Assembly: GCA_003278045.1 (NCBI GenBank)
Contig: QCHG01000005.1
Coordinates: 17,459-81,458 of the forward strand
From: Prochlorococcus sp. AG-402-A04
Lineage (GTDB): Bacteria; Cyanobacteriota; Cyanobacteriia; PCC-6307; Cyanobiaceae
Length of the DNA: 64,000 nucleotides
Direction of reading: 5' to 3'
Below the pieces are notes generated by a model. It worked only from the letters and a program-made list of their open reading frames with translations, had not been told where the DNA came from and made no database searches. The position numbers were made by a program, and so were the translations under genes. Below are positions 18,758 through 30,416 of this stretch, piece after piece. The stretch's first letter is position 1. Every line of letters starts with the position of its first letter.

Positions 18758-20736
18758 GATAATTCTTTCAGCTTTTCCAAAACAGAACTATCTTCAAGAG
18801 TGCTTATATCACCACTAATTTTTTCTCCAGCAGCCAAAGATCTTAAAATTCGCCTCATAATTTTTCCGCTACGCGTTTTCGGAAGAGAGTCAGAAATTAT
18901 AATTTTTTCAGGTTTTGCGATAATTCCAATTTCATTAACAACATGTTTCTTTAAATTCTCTACTAATTCTGAAGAACTGTTCACGTTTTTCTCTAGAGAT
19001 ACAAAAGCAACTATAACTTCACCTTTTAAATCATCTTTTCTGCCAACGACTGCAGACTCTGCAACTGACTTATGACTTACCAAAGCAGATTCTATTTCCA
19101 TTGTTCCTAACCGATGTCCTGAAACACTTATAACATCATCAACTCTTCCCATAATCCATATATATCCATCTTCATCAATGCGTGCTCCATCTCCAGCAAA
19201 ATAAACATTTTTTTCTCCTTTAAAAGAAATATATTCCCAATAACTATCCAAATATCTTTGTGGGTTACCATGAATTGTTCTCATCATTCCTGGCCATGGT
19301 TTCTTAATAATTAAATAGCCTCCCTCATTCTCCTTAACCTTGTCACCATTCTTATCAACGATTTCAACTTCGATTCCTGGCAGAGGAAAAGTAGCCGATC
19401 CCGGCTTTGTAGAAACCACTCCAGGTAAAGGACTTATCATTACACCACCAGTCTCAGTTTGCCACCAAGTATCAACAATAGGACATCTATTTTTACCGAT
19501 AACATCTTTGTACCAAATCCATGCTTCAGGATTAATTGGTTCGCCAACTGTGCCCAAAAGTCTAAGGCTATTAAGATTATATTTATCAGGAATTTCACGA
19601 CCAGATTTCATAAATGCTCTTATTGCAGTTGGTGCAGTATAAAAAATAGAAACCTTATATTTTTGAACAATTTCCCAAAAAGCACCTAGATTAGAGGGTC
19701 TTGGCACTCCCTCAAACATTAAGGTTGTAGCACCATTAGATAAGGGGCCATAAACTATGTAACTATGGCCTGTAATCCAACCTACATCAGCAGTACACCA
19801 ATAGACGTCGTCATTTTTTAAATCAAAAATCCATTTGAATGTCAAATGGGCCCAAAGATTGTAACCACCTGTAGTGTGAACTACACCTTTGGGCTTTCCA
19901 GTAGAGCCAGAAGTATAAAGAATAAAAAGTCTATCTTCGCTATTCATTATTTCTGGTTCACACTGATCTTTTTGATCTTTTAATAATTCGTGCCACCATA
20001 AATCTCTATCATCAACCATCGAAATATTTTTTTTGGTTCGTTGAACAACAACTACCTTTTCAACAACTTTATCTGCCCCATTTTCAATTGCCACATCAAC
20101 TGCTTGCTTAAGTTCAATCACTTTATCTTTTCTAAAGCCACCATCAGCAGTAATAACAAATCTGGCGTTTCCATCAATTAACCTATCTTTTAAAGCTTCT
20201 GAAGAAAATCCTCCAAATACAACTGAATGAGGCGCGCCAATTCTTGCACAAGCTAACATTGCAAACATTGCTTCAGGAATCATAGGCATATAAATACATA
20301 CCAAATCTCCTTTTTTTACACCAATTTCTTTTAATGCATTCGCTGCTTTACATACCTCTTTTAGAAGTTCTTCGTAAGTATATTTTTTGCTATCCCCGGG
20401 TTCTCCTTCCCATATAAGCGCAGTTTTTCCTCCAAGCCCTCTTTTAATTTGTCTATCTAAGCAATTATATGTAATATTGAGCTTCCCTTCTTTAAACCAT
20501 TTAAAAAAGGGCGCATTTTTGTTGTCTAATACAGTTTGAAATGGTTCAAACCAATCTAATTCAGATTTTGCAAAAGATCCCCAAAATTGAATAGGATTAT
20601 CTGATGCTTGTTTTTTTAGACTTAGTAATTCTTCATGAGAACTAATATTTGAGTTTTCTGCAAATTCTTTTGATGGAGGGAAAATTCTCTTTTCTTCAAG
20701 TATGTTATTGATTGAGTTTTTTTTATCTAATGACAT
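18754..20736 (-). CDS. acs: Acetyl-CoA synthetase
   Basis: [63 protein letters not shown]. Confidence 0.97.
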   Translation of the reverse strand: MSLDKKNSINNILEEKRIFPPSKEFAENSNISSHEELLSLKKQASDNPIQFWGSFAKSELDWFEPFQTVLDNKNAPFFKWFKEGKLNITYNCLDRQIKRGLGGKTALIWEGEPGDSKKYTYEELLKEVCKAANALKEIGVKKGDLVCIYMPMIPEAMFAMLACARIGAPHSVVFGGFSSEALKDRLIDGNARFVITADGGFRKDKVIELKQAVDVAIENGADKVVEKVVVVQRTKKNISMVDDRDLWWHELLKDQKDQCEPEIMNSEDRLFILYTSGSTGKPKGVVHTTGGYNLWAHLTFKWIFDLKNDDVYWCTADVGWITGHSYIVYGPLSNGATTLMFEGVPRPSNLGAFWEIVQKYKVSIFYTAPTAIRAFMKSGREIPDKYNLNSLRLLGTVGEPINPEAWIWYKDVIGKNRCPIVDTWWQTETGGVMISPLPGVVSTKPGSATFPLPGIEVEIVDKNGDKVKENEGGYLIIKKPWPGMMRTIHGNPQRYLDSYWEYISFKGEKNVYFAGDGARIDEDGYIWIMGRVDDVISVSGHRLGTMEIESALVSHKSVAESAVVGRKDDLKGEVIVAFVSLEKNVNSSSELVENLKKHVVNEIGIIAKPEKIIISDSLPKTRSGKIMRRILRSLAAGEKISGDISTLEDSSVLEKLKELS

Positions 20737-20831
20737 TAATTAAATCTATGCTTAATAAATTTAGTCGAAAAATTTATGGTTTTCAAAAATATTAATATTA
20801 ATTTAGCTCGAATAGTTTATTGTTAATAGAT

Positions 20832-21803
20832 CTAATAAATACGGCTTAGAACAAATTCAGGAAGAGCCATTAAAGCCCTTTTATATTCTGAATCAGGAAG
20901 CCAGACAATAGCTTCTTTAGAAAGCATTGCAAAATCCTCAGCTAGTTTCCTGGAACTTTCAATAGCTTTAGAGTTCATGATGATATTAAGAGCATCATCT
21001 AAATCATCTTTTTCAGAAAGTTCTCTGTTTATAAGAAGTGACAATTTTTTATTTTCTTCTAAAGCATACAAAACTGGGGCGGTAAGATAACCACTAGCAA
21101 GATCACTTACAGCTGGTTTTCCAAGTTGTTTATCGTTACCGGTAAAGTCAAGAATGTCATCTACAACTTGGAATGCTAAACCTATATTTTTGCCAAAATC
21201 GTACAACGAGGTTAAGTTTTCGTTATTAATCCCACTCAAAACTCCAGCTGCTTTACAACTATTGGCTATTAATGATGCCGTTTTACAATAACTTTTGTTG
21301 ATGTATTTGGAAAAAGATTGAGCCGAATCGAATCTATTTAAATTTTGTTTTATTTCTCCCTCTGCTAAATCCATTATTACTCTACTAAGTAATTTAACTA
21401 CATTTACATTATCAAGATTTGCTAGATGCCAACTTGCTTGAGCGAATAAAAAGTCCCCCGCCAAAACAGCTACTCTAGTATTAAATCTGCTATGAACTGT
21501 ATCTACTCCTCTTCTTGTAGAAGCCTCATCAACAACATCATCATGGACTAATGAGGCTGTATGAATCATCTCAGTTATTTCAGCAAGCCTTTTGTGTTTG
21601 CTTGTCAAGCAAAATTCAGGGGATATAGCTTTTGAAATCAATAAAACTATGCCAGGTCTCAACCTTTTCCCCCCAGCACTAAAAAGGTGTTCTGCTGCGG
21701 CTTGAAGAATTGGGTGTCCAGCTCCTATTAGATTTTTCAGTTCTAAAATAAGATCATCAAGATCATTTTCAACTGGTTGTAGTAGCTCTGTTACTGTGTT
21801 CAT
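20832..21803 (-). CDS. sds: Solanesyl (polyprenyl) diphosphate synthase
   Basis: GGKRLRPGIVLL, LVHDDVVDEASTRRG (DDxxD), FQVVDDILDFTG. Confidence 0.95.
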   Translation of the reverse strand: MNTVTELLQPVENDLDDLILELKNLIGAGHPILQAAAEHLFSAGGKRLRPGIVLLISKAISPEFCLTSKHKRLAEITEMIHTASLVHDDVVDEASTRRGVDTVHSRFNTRVAVLAGDFLFAQASWHLANLDNVNVVKLLSRVIMDLAEGEIKQNLNRFDSAQSFSKYINKSYCKTASLIANSCKAAGVLSGINNENLTSLYDFGKNIGLAFQVVDDILDFTGNDKQLGKPAVSDLASGYLTAPVLYALEENKKLSLLINRELSEKDDLDDALNIIMNSKAIESSRKLAEDFAMLSKEAIVWLPDSEYKRALMALPEFVLSRIY

Positions 21804-21830
21804 GGTTGACCTCTTCTATATCTTAAGGAA

Positions 21831-22625
21831 TCAAACATTACTTCGGAGGTTAACTAACCTAATTTCTTTATGAATTCCAAGCCAAAATTTTACTTTATTG
21901 GAAAACTCATCTCTTTCTGAAGTAACAAAAAATTTTACATTTTCGAAAGAAATACACTCATAGCGGTCGGTTTTTGGAATAGCAAAAGATTCATTAAATT
22001 TTTTTATTAATGCTACTGATGGATCAATAATTTTTATATTTGAATCTAATTTTTTTCTTAAAAAGTCATAAATTAAAGGATAGTGACTACATCCAAGAAT
22101 TAATTCTTCAATATTTTTGTTTATTAGTGGTTTTAAGTATAAGTCTGAAAGACTATTTAACTTATCAAGATTTAATTTTTCTTTTTCAATTTCTGATACA
22201 AATTCTGGACATTCTTGCTGAAATATTATCTTATTCTCTTTATTAGAATTTATAGCTTTCTTGTAATACGATGATCTAACAGTTGTTTGTGTTGCTAGGA
22301 CACCAATTATTTGTTCATTAACTATTTCCGATACTGAGTTTATAAGGTCAAAACAAGGAACCTTTAAATTATCTTCCAGAATATCAAGCGCACATGCATT
22401 TGTAGTGTTACAAGCAACTAAAAGTGCATCCAAATTCTTATCAACAAAAAAAGTACAAATCTCCTTTGCAATTAATCTTATCTCTTTAGAATTTTTACTC
22501 CCAAAAGGTATTCTTTTTGTATCCGCCAAATAAAAAACTTCAACATCTTTACGTGTTTTTAGTAAAGAATTAAGGATAGTAAAACCACCTATTCCACTAT
22601 CAAATATACCTATTTTAAGTTTCAC
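21831..22625 (-). CDS. murI: Glutamate racemase
   Basis: GIFDSGIGGFTIL, LVACNTTNACALD, ELILGCSHYPLI. Confidence 0.95.
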   Translation of the reverse strand: MKLKIGIFDSGIGGFTILNSLLKTRKDVEVFYLADTKRIPFGSKNSKEIRLIAKEICTFFVDKNLDALLVACNTTNACALDILEDNLKVPCFDLINSVSEIVNEQIIGVLATQTTVRSSYYKKAINSNKENKIIFQQECPEFVSEIEKEKLNLDKLNSLSDLYLKPLINKNIEELILGCSHYPLIYDFLRKKLDSNIKIIDPSVALIKKFNESFAIPKTDRYECISFENVKFFVTSERDEFSNKVKFWLGIHKEIRLVNLRSNV

Positions 22626-23707
22626 CCTACTTTATCTAGATATTCGAGGATGCCTTTTGCAATTGCATAGGCTAATCTTTTTCGATGGGTTATTTTTTCT
22701 AATCTTCTTGCATCTAATCTTCCCGTTAAAAATCCAATTTCTACAAGGACTGCGGGCATCCTAGTATTTTTAATTACATAAAATCGCCCTTGTTTAACTC
22801 CTCGATCAGGACTCCCAGGGGAAACTCTTAAAATTTGTTTTTGAATTCTTTTCGCGAGTAACCTTCCTCTCCACCCTCTGTAATAAAAGGTTTCCAATCC
22901 ATTTATGTCCCTTCTTTTACCTCTTGATGCATTTGCATGAATACTTACAAAGATATCTGCCTCCGTATTATTAGCAATGGAAACTCTTGGAGGTAAATCT
23001 AAATCAACGTCATTTGTTCTAGTCAATCTTACTTTGACACCTTTTTCAGAAAGTAAATTTTTAACTATTTTTGAAACCTCTAGAACAACATCTGTTTCTC
23101 TAATACCACCAATACCTATTGCTCCAGGATCAGGTCCTCCATGCCCTGGATCGATTACAACCTCAAACTTGTTTCGTTTTACCTCTGGTAGTTTCAAGTA
23201 ACCATAATTGTTTTTCTTCTTATTAATTAAATTTTGATTAGCTTTGATATTTCCTCTTTTCTTTTTAACTAAACCTTCAGCAATCTTTTTAAATGAATAT
23301 TTTGGGTTAAATAGTTTAATTCTCCATCTATTTTGATCTAAACCAACCATTTGCCAAGTCAAAGGTTTCAAATAAGTTTCTTCGTTAAATTCAATCACTA
23401 GTCTTGTTTTACCTTTATCTGGTTTACCTAATCTAATTTCTTTTATTGGACCATTACCTTTTATTGTTCTGGGATTTTTTAATTCTCCTGGAAAATCTAC
23501 CCAGAATCTATCTCCCGATATTTGGTTAGCCTTCTGAAAGTATGCTTTTAAATTTGTATTTGATTTAGTTCTTAACTCTAAAACTCCATTAGTATTTATA
23601 GCCCATGCCGCAAGAGCACTTGAAGATTTAACTGGAAGGATTGAAGAATTTAAAAATAAAAAAACGGATAAATAACAATAAAGTTTATTATTTAAAAACT
23701 TTATCAT
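22622..23707 (-). CDS. amiC: N-acetylmuramoyl-L-alanine amidase with N-terminal AMIN-like domain
   Basis: VVIDPGHGGPDPGAIG, ADIFVSIHANAS, PAVLVEIGFLTG. Confidence 0.92.
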   Translation of the reverse strand: MIKFLNNKLYCYLSVFLFLNSSILPVKSSSALAAWAINTNGVLELRTKSNTNLKAYFQKANQISGDRFWVDFPGELKNPRTIKGNGPIKEIRLGKPDKGKTRLVIEFNEETYLKPLTWQMVGLDQNRWRIKLFNPKYSFKKIAEGLVKKKRGNIKANQNLINKKKNNYGYLKLPEVKRNKFEVVIDPGHGGPDPGAIGIGGIRETDVVLEVSKIVKNLLSEKGVKVRLTRTNDVDLDLPPRVSIANNTEADIFVSIHANASRGKRRDINGLETFYYRGWRGRLLAKRIQKQILRVSPGSPDRGVKQGRFYVIKNTRMPAVLVEIGFLTGRLDARRLEKITHRKRLAYAIAKGILEYLDKVG

Positions 23708-24555
23708 TAGTTTGAAAACAATTTGTTTTTTCTATGTTTTAGGCTTGGCATCTGCTCCCTAATTTTCTTTACTCTTTCTTTATCGGCAGGAGCTATTGCG
23801 GCTCCCTGAGTCTTTCCAGCATCAGATAAAACTGTACCCCAAGGGTCAATTACCATTGCATGGCCATGACTTTGCCTTCTTCCATAATGAATCCCGGTTT
23901 GAGCTGGAGCGACTACATATGCAGTATTTTCAATTGCTCTTGCTTGTAATAGGATTTGCCAATGATCTTTTCCAGTAAATGCTGTAAAAGCTGCGGGAAT
24001 CATAATTAGCTCTGCACCATTGGAAGACAAATATCTATAGAGTTCAGGAAATCTTACGTCGTAACAGATCGATAATCCTATTTTGCATAAACCTGGTACA
24101 TCTACAACTGGTGGATAATCTGCTCCAGATAAAATAGTGGATGATTCCTTGTATAAATTTCCATCTGGCAAATCAACATCAAACAAATGAATCTTGTCGT
24201 ATTTTGCCAAAATCTGTCCATCTTTCCCAAATAAGGCTGACCTATTAAAAGTATGACTTTCATCTCCAGCAGGGACAGGATACCCTCCTCCCAAAAGAAA
24301 AACTTGATATCTTTGTGACATAGTTTTTAGAAAATTTGCACACTTCTCAGACAATTCAGAAGCTAATCTAAGTTTTTCATCATCTCCTCCTAAAAAAGCA
24401 AAATTCTCGGGCAATCCTATTAACTCAGCACCTCTTCTAGCAGCTAATTCAATCTGTTCTTCTGCTGCAATAAAATTTGCTTCTACATTTGAAGTACTCG
24501 TAATTTGCAATGCAGCTACCAAAAAATCAGTCAAGACTTTACTCCTAGTGAACAA
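23707..24555 (-). CDS. Carbon-nitrogen hydrolase (nitrilase superfamily)
   Basis: LIGLPENFAFLG, KYDKIHLFDVDLPDG, GLSICYDVRFPELYR catalytic E-K-C. Confidence 0.93.
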   Translation of the reverse strand: MFTRSKVLTDFLVAALQITSTSNVEANFIAAEEQIELAARRGAELIGLPENFAFLGGDDEKLRLASELSEKCANFLKTMSQRYQVFLLGGGYPVPAGDESHTFNRSALFGKDGQILAKYDKIHLFDVDLPDGNLYKESSTILSGADYPPVVDVPGLCKIGLSICYDVRFPELYRYLSSNGAELIMIPAAFTAFTGKDHWQILLQARAIENTAYVVAPAQTGIHYGRRQSHGHAMVIDPWGTVLSDAGKTQGAAIAPADKERVKKIREQMPSLKHRKNKLFSN

Positions 24556-24564
24556 ATTCGTAAA

Positions 24565-25299
24565 TCATGAGGCACGAATCACACCTCTTTCAACTTGAGC
24601 TGGAACAATATCTAAGCAATCAAGTTCAGAGCAACATTTAAAATCATCCTCATAATCTCCAAGACTTGTCAATCTTTTGCCATGGGTTGCTGTTTTTAAA
24701 CATTTCAAAATATCATTTTTCCAAAGATCCCAAAGTGCCAAAGCAGCTTGTAATTCGTCATTTAGAATATTAATTTCAAAATCACAGTTCTGTTGTAGAT
24801 ATGAAGCCAAAGCACCAGCAGCTAAGGAATCCTCAAGTGAATAAGAGCCTTCCCAACCACTACCAAGTATTAAAAGATTTTCTGTTTTTAATGAAATGAT
24901 TTTTTCGGCAACTGCTTTCCTATTTGGGAGACCCATAGCAAATAAATGCTTAGCATTTTGAACTTTTTGTAAAGATTTAGTCCCATTAGTCGTACTCATA
25001 AATAATCTTTTACCATTAACAACATTTTTTGTAACTGATAAAGGAGAATTCCCTAAATCAAAGCCCTCAATCTTCTTTCCGCCTCTCTCTCCAAGCATTA
25101 GTCTCTTTTCAGGTTGCCAATTAATTGCAGATTTTTTCAACAAATCTAGATCTGCAAAAACTTGGATTGAATCAGCTCCATTTTTTAAAGCCCAAGAAAT
25201 TGTGGTTGTAGCTCTTAAAACATCAATTACAACTGCAATGTCTGGACTTGTTTCTGGAACATCCTTTGCAACGTGATAATAAGTAAGATTAATAATCAA
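24565..25299 (-). CDS. comB: 2-phosphosulfolactate phosphatase family protein
   Basis: VAVVIDVLRATTTISWAL-type motif (DIAVVIDVLRATTTI), GERGGKKIEGFDLGNSP, MSTTNGTKSL. Confidence 0.88.
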   Translation of the reverse strand: MIINLTYYHVAKDVPETSPDIAVVIDVLRATTTISWALKNGADSIQVFADLDLLKKSAINWQPEKRLMLGERGGKKIEGFDLGNSPLSVTKNVVNGKRLFMSTTNGTKSLQKVQNAKHLFAMGLPNRKAVAEKIISLKTENLLILGSGWEGSYSLEDSLAAGALASYLQQNCDFEINILNDELQAALALWDLWKNDILKCLKTATHGKRLTSLGDYEDDFKCCSELDCLDIVPAQVERGVIRAS

Positions 25300-25419
25300 G
25301 ACCTTTTCTAGCTTTATTATAGAAAACAGTTACTTAATTTGATTATTTTTTTTTAAAAACAAACTTATTGATAATATATAACTAATTTGTTTTAACAGAA
25401 ATCTTATCAAGTATTTAAT

Positions 25420-26736
25420 TTGAAAATGAATAATATCCGCACAATAAAAAGTGGAGTTAATTTAAAAGGAAATGTAAAAGTACCTGGAGATAAATCTATT
25501 TCTCATAGAGCTCTAATAATAGGCAGTATTGCAAAGGGTGAGACGACTATTGAAGGGTTTTTACATTCTGAAGATCCGCTTTCAACCGCTGATTGTCTTA
25601 GAAAATTAGGTGTAAAAATACCCGAAATAAAAAAAAATGAGCCTTTTACTATTTCAGGATTGGGTCTTGATGGATTAAAAGAACCCAAAGAGATTCTAAA
25701 TTGTGGGAATTCGGGAACCACCATGAGATTGTTAATGGGGTTACTTGCCGGTCAAGAAGGCAAGAATTTTATATTGACAGGTGATATTTCTCTCAATGAA
25801 AGGCCAATGGGGAGAGTTGGCAAACCATTATCGTTGATGGGTGGGAAAATTTTTGGTAGAGAAAAAGGAAACAAAGCTCCAATCTCAATTGATGGGAATA
25901 AACTAAAAGGATGTGTTATTGGAACCCCTGTAGCAAGCGCTCAAGTAAAATCCGCAATCTTATTAGCAGGCCTCAAAGCTTCTGGAACCACTTCTGTTAT
26001 TGAGCCAGCATCTTCAAGAGATCATACTGAAAGAATGTTAAAAGCCTTTGGAGCAGACATCAGTATCAGAGGAGAATTAGGAAGAAATGTAGTTATCAAG
26101 TCAGGGGGTAACTTAATTGGCCAGAGAATATTGATTCCTGGGGACATAAGCTCTGCTTCTTTTTGGATGATTGCTGCATCTATTGTTCCAAATTCGGAGG
26201 TTTGTATTCAGAATGTCGGATTAAATCCTACTAGAACAGGGATTTTAAATGTAATGGATTCAATGGGGTGTAATTATGAGATTTTAGATAAATCGATTAT
26301 TGCAGGTGAACCTATTGGATCTATTAAAGTAAAGACTTCAAATAATTTAAGACCATTCATTATTGAAGGAGATATTCTCCCAAAACTTATAGATGAAATT
26401 CCTATCCTTACTGTGGCTGCCTGTTTTTGTAATGGAGTTTCTGAAATTAAAGATGCACAAGAATTAAGAGTTAAGGAGACAGATAGATTAACAGTCATGG
26501 CAAGACAGTTACAAAAATTCGGCGCTGAAATAACAGAAAAAGAGGATGGGTTAATTATTAATGGGCAATCAAAATTTCATTCTGCGGAGGTAGACAGTGA
26601 GACAGATCATAGAGTTGCGATGAGTCTTGCTATTGCTTCACTTCTTGCCAAAGGCACCTCAAAAATCAAGAGGGCAGATGCAGCTAGCGTCTCTTATCCC
26701 ACTTTTTGGGAAGAGCTGGCCAAACTAACTAACTAA
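25420..26736 (+). CDS. aroA: 3-phosphoshikimate 1-carboxyvinyltransferase
   Basis: [53 protein letters not shown]. Confidence 0.97.
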   Translation: MKMNNIRTIKSGVNLKGNVKVPGDKSISHRALIIGSIAKGETTIEGFLHSEDPLSTADCLRKLGVKIPEIKKNEPFTISGLGLDGLKEPKEILNCGNSGTTMRLLMGLLAGQEGKNFILTGDISLNERPMGRVGKPLSLMGGKIFGREKGNKAPISIDGNKLKGCVIGTPVASAQVKSAILLAGLKASGTTSVIEPASSRDHTERMLKAFGADISIRGELGRNVVIKSGGNLIGQRILIPGDISSASFWMIAASIVPNSEVCIQNVGLNPTRTGILNVMDSMGCNYEILDKSIIAGEPIGSIKVKTSNNLRPFIIEGDILPKLIDEIPILTVAACFCNGVSEIKDAQELRVKETDRLTVMARQLQKFGAEITEKEDGLIINGQSKFHSAEVDSETDHRVAMSLAIASLLAKGTSKIKRADAASVSYPTFWEELAKLTN

Positions 26737-26748
26737 ATTAAAAAGTTT

Positions 26749-27654
26749 TTGTCTGAATTAATAGAAGTTTTAACTAAAGATGGCAGTTACTCTTTAAGAA
26801 GTGCGTTTTTTCAAGAGAACTTCCATAGTTTATTAGGCGCATTGGAGGAAACAAAGTTAAAGTTTACTGCTACTTCTAATTTGCAAAGATTTAAGGGTAA
26901 ATCTCTAAATGTTTTGGATATATGTTTTGGTTTAGGATACAATTCCGCTTCATTATTAGATGAATTAATTAAACAAAAATCGTATTTAAATTTGTATGCG
27001 TTGGAGATTGATAAAAAGCCTCTTGAATATTCGCTTAGAAATGAATCTTTCCTTAAATTATGGGCTCCAAAAGTCAGAACAATATTTGAATCATTGTATC
27101 GTAAAGATTACTTTGAGGATCAATTTTTCAAATGCAGTGTTTTGTGGGGTGATGCTAGAGAAAAAATCAAAATTATTCCTTCATCTGTTAAATTTGACCT
27201 GATTTATTTAGATGGTTTTTCACCTCAAAAATGCCCACAAATATGGACAATTGAATTTTTATCTAAAGTCACAGAAAATCTTAATTCTCAGGGTTATTTA
27301 ATAACTTATTCTTCTTCAGCGGCAGTAAGAAAAACTTTAAGAAATCTTGGATTAGAAATTTTTACTATTAAGCCAAGTTTCAATAACAGAACTTTATGGA
27401 GTCAGGGAACTGTCGCAATATCAAAATTTGATAAGAATAAATTGAAACATAATTTCAATTTTGAAAAGTTATCTTTAATGGAAGAGGAACATCTGCTGAC
27501 TAAAGCTAGTATTCCATATAGAGATCAAGATTTAAACTCAAGTAAAGACGATATAATCAAAAGAAGATTAGATGAGCAATTGTTCTCGAATCTATTATCT
27601 ACAAAAAAATGGAGAGAGAAGTGGGGAATGACGAAGTTATCCGTTAAGAGTTAG
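26749..27654 (+). CDS. Stand-alone MnmD-like tRNA-modification methyltransferase
   Basis: NVLDICFGLGYNSASLLDEL, KFDLIYLDGFSPQKCPQIWTIEF; no FAD oxidase domain follows. Confidence 0.83.
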   Translation: MSELIEVLTKDGSYSLRSAFFQENFHSLLGALEETKLKFTATSNLQRFKGKSLNVLDICFGLGYNSASLLDELIKQKSYLNLYALEIDKKPLEYSLRNESFLKLWAPKVRTIFESLYRKDYFEDQFFKCSVLWGDAREKIKIIPSSVKFDLIYLDGFSPQKCPQIWTIEFLSKVTENLNSQGYLITYSSSAAVRKTLRNLGLEIFTIKPSFNNRTLWSQGTVAISKFDKNKLKHNFNFEKLSLMEEEHLLTKASIPYRDQDLNSSKDDIIKRRLDEQLFSNLLSTKKWREKWGMTKLSVKS

Positions 27655-27679
27655 ATTTAAATAAATATTCCAAATAAAC

Positions 27680-29029
27680 ATGTTAAGTGTTGCGATATTA
27701 GCTGCAGGCAAGGGCACTAGGATGGAGAGTTCATTGCCTAAAGTTTTACATAAAATTTCTGGTAAAAGTCTTCTTCAAAGAGTAATTGATTCATGTTTCG
27801 AATTAAAACCTGATCAAATTTTCGTAATTACTGGACACAAATCAAAAGAAGTACAAAATTCGATCCCAAAAGATAAAAAAATTCATGTTGTTATTCAAGA
27901 ACCTCAATTAGGAACAGGTCATGCTATCCAGGTCCTTTGTAGAGAAGTAAAAAAACATGAAGGGAACCTTTTAGTACTAAACGGCGATGTGCCACTCATT
28001 AGGCCTAGTACTCTAAAAAGGCTTTTATATTTACACGATTCAAAAAAAGCTGATGTTTCTTTAATTACTACAAAGAAAACAAATCCTCATGGATATGGCA
28101 GAGTTTTTTTGAAGGGGGATTTTATAGAGAGAATTGTTGAAGAAAAAGATTGCGATGATCTAGAAAGAGAAAATCCCTTAATAAATGCAGGTGTTTACTG
28201 TTTTAACTGGGGTAACTTGTCAGAAATAATTAATACCTTGCAAAGTAATAATAAACAAAAAGAAATTTACTTAACAGATACAGTATCTTTACTAGAAAAT
28301 TCCTTAAGCCTCGAGGTAGAGGATAATGGAGAGCTTCAAGGAATTAATAATAGAATTCAACTATCAGAATGCGAGGATAATATTCAGAATTCAATTAAAG
28401 AAAAGCATATGCTTAATGGTGTAACTTTTATAAATAAAGCAAGTTGTTCAATTAGTGAAGAGGCTGAAATTGGTAAGGATGTAACCATAGAGGCTAATAC
28501 ACATATAAGAGGGAATACCAAAATAAATGGTCATTGCATTATCGGACCAAATACTTTTATTGAAAATTCTAATGTGGGATTAAATTGTGAAATTTCAAAC
28601 TCTACTGTTTATGATTCTCAGATAATGGAAAATATTAAAATTGGCCCTTACAGCCATATAAGACCTAATTCCAAAATATCTTCCTTTAGCAAAATAGGTA
28701 ATTTTGTTGAAATCAAAAATAGTCAATTAGAGGAAGAATCTAAAGTAAACCATTTAAGTTATATTGGCGATTCTATTATTGGAAGATCTACAAATATTGG
28801 AGCAGGCACTATTACTGCAAATTTTGATGGTCAGAAAAAACATCAAACAAAAATTGGTAAAAATTCCAGTATTGGTGCAAATACAGTTTTTGTAGCACCA
28901 ATAAATCTCGGAGAATCAGTTACAACAGGAGCTGGTTCAGTTATCACAAAAGACTCCAAAGATAATTCATTGGCAATCTCAAGAAGTAAGCAAGTAAATA
29001 TAGAAAATTGGGAAAGAAAGAAATCTTAA
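27680..29029 (+). CDS. glmU: Bifunctional N-acetylglucosamine-1-P uridyltransferase/glucosamine-1-P acetyltransferase
   Basis: [20 protein letters not shown]; left-handed hexapeptide repeats; [11 protein letters not shown]. Confidence 0.97.
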   Translation: MLSVAILAAGKGTRMESSLPKVLHKISGKSLLQRVIDSCFELKPDQIFVITGHKSKEVQNSIPKDKKIHVVIQEPQLGTGHAIQVLCREVKKHEGNLLVLNGDVPLIRPSTLKRLLYLHDSKKADVSLITTKKTNPHGYGRVFLKGDFIERIVEEKDCDDLERENPLINAGVYCFNWGNLSEIINTLQSNNKQKEIYLTDTVSLLENSLSLEVEDNGELQGINNRIQLSECEDNIQNSIKEKHMLNGVTFINKASCSISEEAEIGKDVTIEANTHIRGNTKINGHCIIGPNTFIENSNVGLNCEISNSTVYDSQIMENIKIGPYSHIRPNSKISSFSKIGNFVEIKNSQLEEESKVNHLSYIGDSIIGRSTNIGAGTITANFDGQKKHQTKIGKNSSIGANTVFVAPINLGESVTTGAGSVITKDSKDNSLAISRSKQVNIENWERKKS

Positions 29030-29030
29030 T

Positions 29031-30404
29031 TTAATTGATTAATTCAATAATTTTTTCAAGTTGCCAACTTCTGCTACCTTTTATAAGAATAGAATCACCT
29101 TTTTTTGTGGATTTGTTTATCTCTTTAGGTACATCTTTAATATTATTTAAAACTAAAAATTTTTTCTTATCTTTTAAATAATTGGTATAAATTTTTTCAT
29201 TTTTGTTATCGCAAATAAATAAACATTTTTTTATGTCTGAATTATTTATTAAGTTGAATATTTCTTTATGATATTTTTCAGATTCTTCTCCTAATTCTTG
29301 CATACTTCCAAATATGAAAAATTTATTTCTCGGTTTTTCAAGCAGGTTTTTAATACATGCTTTTACTGACTCTGGCGAAGCATTATATGATTCATCATAT
29401 ATTGTTGTTTTTGCTGATTTAAGAATTTTATTCCTTCCGCCTAAAATTGCAAAATCAAATTTATTAAAATTTGCAAAATTAATGCCTAGCTGTTTGGCAA
29501 CTGCATAAGCAAATAAGAAATTCGAAGCATTGTGAAATCCCTCAAGTGAAATTTCAAAGATATTTTCTTCAATTACGATTGTTTTATTCGAAGGATCATA
29601 AAATCCTCGCAGATTATTATCTTTCTTGAAACTCTCCTTTTTATTTTCTATATTTAATAGGTTTACTTTTATAATTCTACCTTTCCAAACTTCTTTTAAA
29701 GTTTTTTCTAAGAATGGATCATTTGCTGGAATTATTACAACTCCTTCGGGATTTAAGTACTTACTAATTTCACACTTTGCATAAGTAATATTTTTTTTTG
29801 AACCTAACAATCCAATATGAGCCGTGCCAATGTTAGTAATAACTGCAATATCGGGTTCACTATATTTAGATAAATTCTCGATCTGTCCAAGACCTCTCAT
29901 CCCCATCTCAAGAACTAAAGCTTTATCCTCTATATCTGCAGCAAGAATAGTGAGACCAACTCCAATCTCATTATTGAAATTTGCATGAGATAATTTAATT
30001 CTTCCAAGTTTATTTAAAACTCCACCAATCATTTCTTTTGTTGTTGTTTTACCCACTGAACCGGTTATTGCGACAATAGGGACATTTAATTTTTTTCTTT
30101 TTAGCAATGCTAATTTTTGAAATGCCTCTAATGTGTCATTTACAACCCAATAAGGAAAATTACTAGGAAGTAATCTCTGCATACCTTTTTTTATTACTAC
30201 TGATTTAACTCCCTTATCTAAAACATTTGGAAGGAAACTATGTCCATCAAAATTTTTACCCTCTATAGCTATAAAAAGATCATTTTTTAATAAAGTTCTA
30301 CTATCAATACTTATATTTTTAAAATTTAAAAAATCTCTTTTCCCATTGCTCAGATTTTTAATATCCCCTAAAACATTGTTTAATTCTGATAAAGAGAATT
30401 CCAT
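29031..30404 (-). CDS. murF: UDP-N-acetylmuramoyl-tripeptide--D-Ala-D-Ala ligase
   Basis: VAITGSVGKTTTKEMI, NFNNEIGVGLT, VLEMGMRGLGQI, DESYNASPESV. Confidence 0.95.
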   Translation of the reverse strand: MEFSLSELNNVLGDIKNLSNGKRDFLNFKNISIDSRTLLKNDLFIAIEGKNFDGHSFLPNVLDKGVKSVVIKKGMQRLLPSNFPYWVVNDTLEAFQKLALLKRKKLNVPIVAITGSVGKTTTKEMIGGVLNKLGRIKLSHANFNNEIGVGLTILAADIEDKALVLEMGMRGLGQIENLSKYSEPDIAVITNIGTAHIGLLGSKKNITYAKCEISKYLNPEGVVIIPANDPFLEKTLKEVWKGRIIKVNLLNIENKKESFKKDNNLRGFYDPSNKTIVIEENIFEISLEGFHNASNFLFAYAVAKQLGINFANFNKFDFAILGGRNKILKSAKTTIYDESYNASPESVKACIKNLLEKPRNKFFIFGSMQELGEESEKYHKEIFNLINNSDIKKCLFICDNKNEKIYTNYLKDKKKFLVLNNIKDVPKEINKSTKKGDSILIKGSRSWQLEKIIELIN

Positions 30405-30416
30405 TAAAAAATTAAG

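Noticed and set aside
18800-19689. Plus-strand ORFs 18800-19075, 19340-19642, 19459-19689
   Set aside because: Antisense shadow frames of acs.
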